NCBI GenBank assembly: GCA_030039695.1
Contig: JASHVB010000693.1
Location: 1 to 9,269 of the forward strand
Source of the DNA: Acetobacteraceae bacterium
GTDB lineage: Bacteria > Pseudomonadota > Alphaproteobacteria > Acetobacterales > Acetobacteraceae
Length of the DNA: 9,269 bases
Direction of reading: 5' to 3'
Shown: positions 1-6,026 of the stretch, piece by piece
Position numbering within the stretch: position 1 is the first letter of the stretch
Layout of the letters: the number at the start of each line of letters is the position of its first letter
The notes under the pieces: model-generated
Databases searched by the model: none
Seen by the model: only the letters and a program-made list of their open reading frames with translations
What the model was told of the DNA's origin: nothing
Translations under genes and position numbers: made by a program

Positions 1-263
1 TGCTGGGCGATCACCCCGATGCCACGCCGCATCGCCCGCAATTGCTGGCCCCGCGCACGCGTGATGTCGGCGTCGGCGATCAGGATGCGTCCGGCCTCGA
101 TCGGCACGAAGCCGCTGATCGCGCGGAACAGTGTCGTTTTGCCGGAACCGCTGGGACCAACGAGGGCGACGCGTTCACCGGCGGCGACCGAGAGCGACAG
201 GTCACGCAGTGCGGGCGGTGCACCTTTGCCGTAACGGACGGTCAGGCCTTCAATCGACAGCAT
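1..263 (-). CDS. phnC: PhnC-like ABC transporter ATP-binding protein (C-terminus cut by window edge)
   Basis: This is the N-terminal 87 residues of an ABC-type ATPase, read on the minus strand from an ATG at 263 to the left edge. The Walker A motif GPSGSGKTT lies near residues 37-45, after the usual N-terminal beta strands (MLSIEGLTVRYGKG). A Q-loop-like segment, GVIAQ, ends the visible part. The signature motif and Walker B would lie beyond the edge. The start is 10 bp after the stop of the PhnD-like binding protein, so the two are almost certainly cotranscribed. The ATPase would power import of the ligand delivered by that protein, and a permease gene (phnE type) is expected further left. 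The ABC assignment is certain from the motifs. The phosphonate subfamily is inferred mainly from the neighbour, although the opening residues also fit PhnC. Confidence 0.85.
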   Translation of the reverse strand, partial: MLSIEGLTVRYGKGAPPALRDLSLSVAAGERVALVGPSGSGKTTLFRAISGFVPIEAGRILIADADITRARGQQLRAMRRGIGVIAQ

Positions 264-273
264 CGGGCGAGCA

Positions 274-1134
274 TCAGAACAACTTCACTGCTTTGGCGAC
301 GCGACGGAGGGGGTCGTATTCATTGTCATCGGCACTGACGAACTGCTTGCCGCGCAGAATGCCCAGGATCTTGCCGTCGCGGGGAGACTGCAGGGCAAGG
401 AAGGCCGCGGCGAACTTGTTGCGGGTCGCGGCGTCGATCTGCTCGCGTGCAACCCAGACGTAATCGACGAAGGGCAGCGTGGTGTAGAATACGTAAACCC
501 TGGTCTTGTCGAGCTGTCCGGCCTGCAACATGGCGTGATAGACGCTTTCGTCTATCGCGCCGGCGTCGGCCACACCCGCCTCGACCGCCTTCGCCGTGGC
601 CAGATGGGTGCCGGTATAGCGGTATTGCAGATCCTTGTCGGGGTTGATGCCGGCATGCAGCAATGTCGCGTAGGGCATCAGATGGCCGCTGGTGGAGTTG
701 ATGTCACCAAAGGCGAAGGTGCGTCCTTTGAGGTCCTTCAACGTCTTGATGTTGGTACCAGTGTGGGCAATGAACAGTGCGTGGAACTGGCGGTCACTTT
801 CGCGCTGGACGATCGGCAGCACGCCATATCGCGCATGTGCCTTGATGTATGTCAGGCCACCGAGATACGCGAAATCGAGCGAGTCGTTGCCGAGTCCTTC
901 CACTGTGGCGTTGTAGTTGGTTGGGATGATGAGTTCGACCGACTGGCCCATGGATTTCGCCAGATAGTCTTGGAGCGGCGCCTTTTGCTCAACGGAGAGC
1001 TGCGTTGAACCGGCGTCAGGGATCATGCCGACGCGAATGGAATCACGCGCCGCCGCGCCTCGACCCAGGAGGGCGGTCACGAGACACGACACGGCCTGGA
1101 TGACGGGACGGCGCGGCAATTGTCGTGCGGGCAT
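274..1134 (-). CDS. phnD: PhnD-like periplasmic phosphonate/phosphite/phosphate-binding protein
   Basis: A 286-residue solute-binding protein of an ABC importer, full length for the PhnD family. Residues 1-29 look like a Sec signal peptide: a basic start, a short hydrophobic run, and a likely cut after GRGAAA. The mature part opens with RVGMIPDAGS, the usual first strand. It contains DFAYLGGLTY (about 87-96), the STSG ligand-loop motif (147-150, in GDINSTSGHLMP), a following YTGTH segment (173-177) and AIDESVY (193-199). These are the positions where PhnD, PtxB and HtxB proteins contact the phosphorus oxyanion. Cys17 in the leader does not form a good lipobox, so I favour a soluble periplasmic protein. 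The start has an upstream AGGGGAG. The exact ligand (phosphonate, phosphite, phosphate or an organic phosphonate) cannot be read from the sequence. Confidence 0.88.
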   Translation of the reverse strand: MPARQLPRRPVIQAVSCLVTALLGRGAAARDSIRVGMIPDAGSTQLSVEQKAPLQDYLAKSMGQSVELIIPTNYNATVEGLGNDSLDFAYLGGLTYIKAHARYGVLPIVQRESDRQFHALFIAHTGTNIKTLKDLKGRTFAFGDINSTSGHLMPYATLLHAGINPDKDLQYRYTGTHLATAKAVEAGVADAGAIDESVYHAMLQAGQLDKTRVYVFYTTLPFVDYVWVAREQIDAATRNKFAAAFLALQSPRDGKILGILRGKQFVSADDNEYDPLRRVAKAVKLF

Positions 1135-1292
1135 GGGGCTCCCCTAGTCGTTGATAAACCGCGGCGGGGCGACTGTTGGCGGTCACCGCTGGCACGGCAA
1201 GGGCGGAGACCTTGGGAGCGCTCGGGACCGTCCGGGGGCGTCCAGCAACGCGGGAAGCTTCCGGCACCATCTGGCATCGGGGTGGAAGCGAT
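1135..1292. other. Intergenic region between gspH and phnD
   Basis: This 158-bp gap separates the 3' end of gspH from the start of phnD, both on the minus strand. It is long enough for a separate phnD promoter, but I see no convincing -35/-10 pair. It holds two short perfect dyads: GGAAGCTTCC at 1253-1262 and GCGGTCACCGC at 1179-1189, the latter centred about 50 bp before the phnD start codon. Neither is followed by a T-run, so neither looks like an intrinsic terminator. I see no recognisable riboswitch core and no clear Pho box. Confidence 0.5.
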
Positions 1293-1715
1293 TCACCCGT
1301 GCTCCGACAGTGCCACCCGCCCGGTGAGCCAGTCCACGCCGATTATCATTTCTCGGCTTCCCATGCGCAGCGTGACCTGCCCCCCCGACGATCCCCCGTC
1401 CGGCGTGAAATCGATTAGTCGGTTGCCGCTCAACGATATCTCCGGCGCAAACGCGATCGCGGTCCCCTGATCCAGCTGGAAGCCGCCCGGCGCGAAGATC
1501 ACCGGTACCAACCGGTCGTCAGCAATGGCCCGCGACCGGGCCACCCGCAGCGCGCCCGCCACCTGACGCACCGCCGAGTCGAACTGCAACGTGGGGCTCC
1601 GCGCCACACCTTGTCCCAGCACCATGCTGAGTGCCAGGCCGAGTACGACAAGCACCACGATCAGTTCAATTAGTGTGAAGCCGCGCTCGCGCCGGTCCGC
1701 GTCGCCATTGTACAT
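1293..1715 (-). CDS. gspH: T2SS minor pseudopilin, GspH-like
   Basis: A 140-residue type IV pilin-like protein. A 12-residue charged leader (MYNGDADRRERG) is followed by FTLIELIVVLVVLGLAL, the classic N-methylated hydrophobic helix. Cleavage by the prepilin peptidase is expected between Gly12 and Phe13, and the conserved Glu at mature position +5 is Glu17. The segment FDSAVRQVAGALRVARSRAIADDRLVPV (about 45-72) is the region that marks GspH rather than the major pseudopilin GspG, and the C-terminus lacks a GspG-like calcium loop. The reading frame stays open upstream, but that extension overlaps the preceding gene in another frame and has no pilin character, so I take the ATG at 1715. It begins 10 bp after the preceding stop and is probably cotranscribed with gspO, whose product would process it. 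GspH would sit near the tip of the pseudopilus. Confidence 0.85.
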   Translation of the reverse strand: MYNGDADRRERGFTLIELIVVLVVLGLALSMVLGQGVARSPTLQFDSAVRQVAGALRVARSRAIADDRLVPVIFAPGGFQLDQGTAIAFAPEISLSGNRLIDFTPDGGSSGGQVTLRMGSREMIIGVDWLTGRVALSEHG

Positions 1716-1725
1716 CGTACCGAGC

Positions 1726-2073
1726 CTACCGCTCGAACTCCACGACGTACCCGTCCAGCACAGCCCGCACGCGGAATTCATGGAGCGCGCTATAGCGTAG
1801 CGGCACGCCGTCACTGCGGGATGCGTCGTAACGCAGCGTTTGCGCCAAAACGCCGCACAGCACCACATCGGGTGTGACGCTGGGATACTCCGCGATCAGT
1901 CGCCGCTCGACGCGCACGTAGGGGTCGCGCCGGCGCAGTTCGCGCGTCATCACATCGATCACAGATGGTTCGCGACAGATCGGCCCAGGTTTCCCGGCAC
2001 GGGCGTGTGGGGCAAAGCCCGCGAACAGCAGCAGTAACAACAGCGATACGGCGCCAAGCGCTACCCGAGCCAT
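1726..2073 (-). CDS. Small secreted protein of unknown function in the T2SS locus
   Basis: A 115-residue protein that I do not recognise. It opens with a strong signal peptide: MARVALGAVSLLLLLLFAGF followed by APHARA, with a likely cut after residue 26. The mature protein is about 89 residues and basic, with exactly two cysteines (Cys33 and Cys73), suggesting one disulphide in the periplasm. Its middle part (about 36-62) is predicted helical with many charges (VMTRELRRRD), and the end looks beta-rich (EFRVRAVLDGYVVEF). There are no further membrane segments and no lipobox. The start overlaps the last 13 bases of gspO, and a strong GGAGGG lies 5 bases before the ATG inside gspO; gspH follows after 10 bp. 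This coupling argues for a real gene and for a role in pseudopilin maturation, assembly or export, but that role is inferred from position only. Longer in-frame starts upstream would run deep into gspO without such a ribosome site. Confidence 0.75.
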   Translation of the reverse strand: MARVALGAVSLLLLLLFAGFAPHARAGKPGPICREPSVIDVMTRELRRRDPYVRVERRLIAEYPSVTPDVVLCGVLAQTLRYDASRSDGVPLRYSALHEFRVRAVLDGYVVEFER

Positions 2074-2858
2074 GCCATCCCTCCGCCATGCAGCCAGAGC
2101 ACCCAGAACGCCACCGCGATACAGGACCCGAACGGTAGCGCCGTCGTCGCCGACATCCGGCGGCCGGATATTGCAAGCGCACCCGCCAAGACGATCCCCA
2201 GCATCGCTGCGAGCAGGAGCAGCGGCGCCAGTGCGCCCGGCCCAAGCCAGGCACCGGCCGCGCCGAACAGTTTCGCATCGCCGCCACCCATGCCGTCGCG
2301 TCCTCGTGCCAGTCGGTACAGCCATGCGATAGCACGGAATCCGACATATCCCACCGCAGCTGCAGCGGCATGCAGCGCCACCGCGTCAGATTGTGACAGA
2401 AGCGTGAAGATCAGACCGGCTAGCAGCAGCGGCAGAGTCAGGACATCCGGCAGCAGCATCCATTTCCAGTCGATGTACGCGAGTGTAAGCAGCATCCACC
2501 CAAGCATGCAGTCAATCCAGATGCGGTCGGGATCGGTTTCCGCGCACAGCACCCACACCGCAACAGCAATTGCCCCAAGCTCGATCGCCACGTGGAAGGG
2601 CGCGATCCGGGCGCGGCAATGGCGGCAGCGCCCACGCTGTACTATATAACTCGCGAGTGGCATCAGTTCGAACGCTGTCAACGGTGTGCCGCACGTCTCG
2701 CATGCCGAGCGCGCCGCCACGACCGGACGGCCAGCCGGTAGCCGTACGACCAACACACCAAGGAAGCTGCCGACAAACGGCGCCAACACCAGCGGCGCCA
2801 GCCATAACGACAGATCGGTTACGGGCCACCCAAACCCTGGCATGGCGTATGCGCTCAT
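2061..2858 (-). CDS. gspO: Prepilin peptidase/N-methyltransferase (A24 family)
   Basis: An inner-membrane aspartic protease that removes pseudopilin leader peptides and N-methylates the new N-terminus. From the chosen start it has 265 residues, normal for the family. It shows the N-terminal domain motif GSFLGVLVVRLP, the two zinc-type pairs CETC and CRHC, the first catalytic aspartate in AYIDWKWMLLPD, and the second in the GGGDAK motif (the family's GxGD). About seven to eight hydrophobic segments are visible. The start is uncertain. ATGs at 2858 and 2843 both give a family-like N-terminus but weak ribosome sites. An ATG at 2975 has a GGGAG about 11 bases upstream, but would add 39 residues unlike other peptidases, read through three tandem DNA repeats, and overlap the gspE start codon. 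It probably leads the unit gspO, small secreted protein, gspH. Confidence 0.88.
   Translation of the reverse strand: MSAYAMPGFGWPVTDLSLWLAPLVLAPFVGSFLGVLVVRLPAGRPVVAARSACETCGTPLTAFELMPLASYIVQRGRCRHCRARIAPFHVAIELGAIAVAVWVLCAETDPDRIWIDCMLGWMLLTLAYIDWKWMLLPDVLTLPLLLAGLIFTLLSQSDAVALHAAAAAVGYVGFRAIAWLYRLARGRDGMGGGDAKLFGAAGAWLGPGALAPLLLLAAMLGIVLAGALAISGRRMSATTALPFGSCIAVAFWVLWLHGGGMAWLG
2079..2084 (-). promoter_or_regulatory. Strong ribosome binding site of the small secreted protein gene
   Basis: On the minus strand this reads GGAGGG and lies 5 bases before the ATG at 2073, inside the last codons of gspO. It fixes the start of the small secreted protein and suggests translation coupled to gspO. 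Confidence 0.7.
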
Positions 2859-2973
2859 CAGTCTGGTCAAAAACGTCCCATTTGCCGCGGGCGTCATGCG
2901 AAACGCAAGGTGGCGATCGTTTTGCCGGTAGCAGGATTTGCCGGTAGCAGAGTTTGCGGGTACCAGAGAAAGC
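2859..2973. promoter_or_regulatory. Divergent gspO/gspE control region
   Basis: This stretch of about 115 bp separates the two divergent T2SS transcription units and should carry promoters for both. Its gspE-proximal half is filled by three 16-bp tandem repeats. I see no clear consensus sigma-70 promoter. The best plus-strand candidate, TTGCCG (2922-2927) then 17 bp then TAGCAG (2945-2950), is weak and is made of repeat sequence. If gspO starts further upstream, the region is correspondingly shorter. Confidence 0.5.
2921..2968. repeat. Three tandem 16-bp repeats upstream of gspE
   Basis: Three adjacent 16-bp units: TTTGCCGGTAGCAGGA (2921-2936), TTTGCCGGTAGCAGAG (2937-2952) and TTTGCGGGTACCAGAG (2953-2968). 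The first two differ only in the last two bases, and the third differs from the second at two positions. The array ends five bases before the gspE ATG. The period is not a multiple of three, so it is not a coding repeat. It could be a set of operator sites, affect translation initiation, or be a recent slippage product. Confidence 0.85.
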
Positions 2974-4674
2974 ATGCAAACGCTGTCTCCCGATCAGGCG
3001 ATCACGGAGCTCGCTGGGTTCCTTGTTGACAACCGGCAGTGCGACGCACGGACGATCGAGCGGGCCCGGCGCGTCGCCACGGAAACCGGCCAACGGCTCG
3101 ACAATGTGCTGATCCAGCTTGGCCTGCTGACCGAGCGAGGCCTGGCGGAAAGCTTTGCGGCATTGCTCCGCCTGCCGATCGCCAACCCCAACCGCTATCC
3201 GACCGACGCGCCGTTGTTGTCAGACTGTCTGCCGCCGCGCTTCCTGCGCCAGGCACGCGCCTTGCCGGTGGACGTGACGGACGACGCGTTGGTGCTGGCC
3301 ATCGCCGATCCGATCGACGCTTTCACGCCGGCGGCGATTGCCGCCGCAACCGGTCGCCGCGTTGCACTGGAAGTGGCGGTCCCGATCGAACTGGATGCCG
3401 CACTCGACCGGCTCTATCCCAATCAGGACGGTGACGGCCAGACGGACGCTGCGGCCAGCGCGCCGCTGGAAGATGACACCGAGCGATTGAAGGATCTCGC
3501 GAGCGAGGCGCCGGTGATCCGGCTGGTCAACCAGATCATCACCCGTGCGGTGGAAACGAACGCGTCGGATATTCACGTCGAGCCATTCGAGGACCGGCTG
3601 CGCATCCGCTACCGCTATGACGGCGTGCTGCAGGAAGCCGACACTCCGCCACGCCGCCTGGCCGCTGCCATCACGTCACGCATCAAGATCATGGCGCGCC
3701 TCGACATCGCCGAGCGGCGTCTGCCGCAGGATGGGCGCATTCGCCTTGCCGTGCGCGGACAGGAGATCGATTTCCGCGTTTCCACCGTGCCGTCGCTGCA
3801 CGGCGAGACGGTGGTGCTGCGCATCCTGGATCGCACAGCTGTGGCGTTCGATTACGCGAAGCTTGGCCTGCCCGCACACGTGATCCGCCAGTTCCAGGCG
3901 GCGCTGGCATTGCCGAACGGCATCGTGCTGGTCACCGGCCCCACCGGCAGCGGCAAGACAACGACGCTCTACACCGGATTGCTCGCGTTGAATTCGATCG
4001 AACGCAAGATCGTCACCGTGGAGGACCCGATCGAATACCGCCTCCACGGCATCACCCAGATGCAGGTGCATGAACAAATCGGGCTGACGTTCGCGGAATT
4101 CCTCAGCGCGATTGTGCGGCAGGATCCGGATGTCATCATGGTGGGTGAGATCCGCAATCGCGAGACGGCCGAAGTTGCAGCGCAGGCGGCGCTGCTGGGT
4201 CGCCTGGTGCTCTCGACCCTGCACACCAATTCGGCCGCGGCGGCGGTGACGCGGCTGCGCGACATGGGGCTCGAAGATTATCTGCTCTCGGCGGTGCTCC
4301 GCGGCGTGCTGGCACAGCGGCTGGTGCGGCGGCTGTGTCCTGCGTGCCGTCGGCCCGCGCCGGCGCCGGACGAGTTGGTCCACCGCTTCGATCTGGCGTC
4401 GCGTGGCAATGGCAACGCGGTGCTGCTGCATCACCCGGTCGGCTGCGAAGAATGCCGCCACACTGGCTATCGCGGCCGTTTCGCGATCGCGGAGTATCTC
4501 GCGTTGAATCCGGAGATCGAGCGGCTGATCTTCGCCCGCGCCGATCACGGCAGCATCGAGCGCGCGGCCATCGGCGCAGGCATGATTCCATTGTTTCAGT
4601 GCGGGTTGGACGCAGCACTCGCAGGAGAGACCACAATCGAGGAAGTCGTGCGCAGCGTGCGTGCGGAGAACTGA
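2974..4674 (+). CDS. gspE: T2SS assembly ATPase GspE
   Basis: A hexameric cytoplasmic ATPase, 566 residues, that powers pseudopilus assembly by acting on the GspF/GspL platform. Domains in order: an N-terminal GspE_N region (about 20-145) for GspL contact, a charged linker (about 150-175), the N2 domain with SDIHVEP (198-204), and the ATPase core. The core shows Walker A GPTGSGKT (322-329), the Asp box VTVEDPIEY (347-355), Walker B DPDVIMVGE (384-392) and the His box STLHTN (414-419). The GspE-specific zinc motif is intact, with Cys455/Cys458 and Cys491/Cys494. I chose the ATG at 2974, which has a weak GAGA upstream. A TTG at 2938 would add 12 residues encoded by the tandem repeats and has no family support. 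gspF follows after 3 bp. Confidence 0.95.
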   Translation: MQTLSPDQAITELAGFLVDNRQCDARTIERARRVATETGQRLDNVLIQLGLLTERGLAESFAALLRLPIANPNRYPTDAPLLSDCLPPRFLRQARALPVDVTDDALVLAIADPIDAFTPAAIAAATGRRVALEVAVPIELDAALDRLYPNQDGDGQTDAAASAPLEDDTERLKDLASEAPVIRLVNQIITRAVETNASDIHVEPFEDRLRIRYRYDGVLQEADTPPRRLAAAITSRIKIMARLDIAERRLPQDGRIRLAVRGQEIDFRVSTVPSLHGETVVLRILDRTAVAFDYAKLGLPAHVIRQFQAALALPNGIVLVTGPTGSGKTTTLYTGLLALNSIERKIVTVEDPIEYRLHGITQMQVHEQIGLTFAEFLSAIVRQDPDVIMVGEIRNRETAEVAAQAALLGRLVLSTLHTNSAAAAVTRLRDMGLEDYLLSAVLRGVLAQRLVRRLCPACRRPAPAPDELVHRFDLASRGNGNAVLLHHPVGCEECRHTGYRGRFAIAEYLALNPEIERLIFARADHGSIERAAIGAGMIPLFQCGLDAALAGETTIEEVVRSVRAEN

Positions 4675-4677
4675 GCC

Positions 4678-5901
4678 GTGCCGGCATTCCGTTATCGCGC
4701 GATCGGCCCCGCCGGCGACGTGCAGACCGGCGTTATGGAAGCGGCCACGGAAGCCGACGTTGTGGCGGCCTTGCAGCGCCAGGGCAGCATTCCGATGCGC
4801 GCCGAGCCGGCCGAGCGCGAGTCCTGGCTCGCTTCGCTATGGCATGCCGAATTGAGCTTCGGTAAGACGCTGCGCCGTCGCGACGTTGCCGACATCATGC
4901 GCGAACTCGCGACGATGCTCACGGCAGGCCAGGATCTGGACCGTGCGCTGCGTTTCCTCGAGGAAACTGCTGCCAACCCCCGCGTGCGTAGCGTCGTCGC
5001 GGGACTGCGCGACAGTGTGCGCGACGGCAGCCCGCTTGCTGCCGCCATGGCCCGGTATCCGCGTGTGTTTTCCCGCCTGCAGGTGGCGTTGGTGCGCGCC
5101 GGGGAAGCCAGTGGGCAGCTTGCGTCCACGCTGGCGCACTTGGCCGACCTGCTGGAGCGACAGCAGCGCCTGACCGCGTCGGTCACATCGGCGCTGATCT
5201 ATCCGTGCCTTCTGGTCGTGGCGGCGATTGGCGCCGTGGCACTCCTGCTCACCCGTGTGGTGCCGCAGTTCGTTCCCTTGTTCCAGCAGAGCGGCGCGCA
5301 ACTGCCGAGATCGACGCAGTTCCTGATCGACGCCGGGGCGTTCGTCTCGCATGACGGCCTCCTGGTGTTGCTTGCATTGCTTTTCTTGGTCCTGATCGTA
5401 CGCGTCGCGTTGCGCGCGCCGCGTCCGCGATTGGCGGCTGACCAGCTGATGTTGCGGCTGCCGGTCATCGGCGGACTGCTGCGGGAAATCCAGGCGGCGC
5501 GATTCACCCGGATGCTGGGAACGCTGTTGGTGAACGGTGTGTCGCTGATCGCCGCGCTCGGCATCATTCGGGAGGCGGTGGCCAATCTGGCGGTACTCGC
5601 GGCGCTGGATCGCGCTGCAGCCAGCGCGCGCGCCGGCGCCGGGCTGGCGCTGCCGCTCGAGGAAGCGCACGTGTTCCCGGTCCGTACGACACATCTGTTA
5701 CGGTTGGGTGAAGAGAACGCGGAACTCGGCGCGATGTCATTGCGCGCCGCCGACATTCATGAAGAAAGAACCCGCGTGGTGCTGGAGCGGCTCGTCGCCT
5801 TGCTGGTTCCGACAATCACCATCGTCATGGGCATTGCTGTTGCGGGAATCGTCACATCGCTACTGACTGCCATGCTGAGTCTGAACAACCTCGCGAGCTG
5901 A
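4678..5901 (+). CDS. gspF: T2SS inner-membrane platform protein GspF
   Basis: A 407-residue polytopic protein at the centre of the assembly platform, thought to couple GspE ATP hydrolysis to pseudopilin insertion. It has two T2SF domains (about 68-192 and 272-394), with the conserved opening MRELATMLTAGQDLDRAL in the first and the related RFTRMLGTLLVNGVSLIAAL in the second. Three hydrophobic segments are visible at about 174-194, 225-246 and 377-400, and the length is typical. It starts at a GTG three bases after the gspE stop, with GGAG about 10 bases upstream. The next T2SS gene is 125 bp away, the only sizeable break in the plus-strand series. Confidence 0.95.
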   Translation: MPAFRYRAIGPAGDVQTGVMEAATEADVVAALQRQGSIPMRAEPAERESWLASLWHAELSFGKTLRRRDVADIMRELATMLTAGQDLDRALRFLEETAANPRVRSVVAGLRDSVRDGSPLAAAMARYPRVFSRLQVALVRAGEASGQLASTLAHLADLLERQQRLTASVTSALIYPCLLVVAAIGAVALLLTRVVPQFVPLFQQSGAQLPRSTQFLIDAGAFVSHDGLLVLLALLFLVLIVRVALRAPRPRLAADQLMLRLPVIGGLLREIQAARFTRMLGTLLVNGVSLIAALGIIREAVANLAVLAALDRAAASARAGAGLALPLEEAHVFPVRTTHLLRLGEENAELGAMSLRAADIHEERTRVVLERLVALLVPTITIVMGIAVAGIVTSLLTAMLSLNNLAS

Positions 5902-6026
5902 CCTGCGGCGCCCCGTGTCGTGGCCGCCACACGCCCGCCATGACGAGTAACGCGGCTGGTGGGAACTTTACCGCACCGCACACACTGGTATGGTAGTCGG
6001 TAACTTGGGGGGCGCGATGGCTGGTC
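5902..6026. other. Gap between gspF and gspL
   Basis: This 125-bp stretch is the only substantial break in the plus-strand T2SS genes and lies where related operons carry the pseudopilin genes. Apart from the possible promoter and a run of G at 6007-6012, it holds an imperfect GC hairpin (GTGG/CCAC, 5920-5930) without a T-tract, so no clear terminator. I see no coding remnant of a pseudopilin: no GFTLxE-type motif in any frame. Confidence 0.55.
5967..5994 (+). promoter_or_regulatory. Possible sigma-70 promoter before gspL
   Basis: TTTACC at 5967-5972 and TATGGT at 5989-5994, separated by 16 bp, each match four of six bases of the -35 and -10 consensus. They lie 33 bp before the gspL start, in the only sizeable gap of the plus-strand operon. 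This would give gspL-M-C-D its own transcript in addition to read-through from gspEF. It is weak evidence on base matches alone. Confidence 0.3.

Noticed and set aside
535..1008. Long plus-strand open frames opposite phnD
   Set aside because: They are antisense to a well-supported binding protein, have no recognisable domain, and are expected in GC-rich DNA.
1253..1262. GGAAGCTTCC palindrome after gspH as a terminator
   Set aside because: The stem is only five base pairs without a loop and no T-run follows on the minus strand.
1135..1292. A cobalamin-type riboswitch before phnD, suggested by a GGTGCC on the minus strand
   Set aside because: None of the other conserved core elements of that riboswitch follow.
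1811..2371. Alternative minus-strand frame overlapping the small secreted protein and gspO
   Set aside because: The Arg/Cys/Trp-rich translation has no domain, and the overlapping frame has a signal peptide and a good ribosome site.
2892..2912. GTCAT-containing stretch as a Pho box
   Set aside because: Only one partial half-site is present; the second 11-bp-spaced half does not match.
3676..4548. A 290-codon minus-strand open frame inside gspE
   Set aside because: It is antisense to conserved ATPase motifs, and its His/Arg/Gln-rich translation is typical of shadow frames.
5915..5935. GC-rich hairpin after gspF as an intrinsic terminator
   Set aside because: The stem is imperfect (GTGG/CCAC core) and is not followed by T residues.
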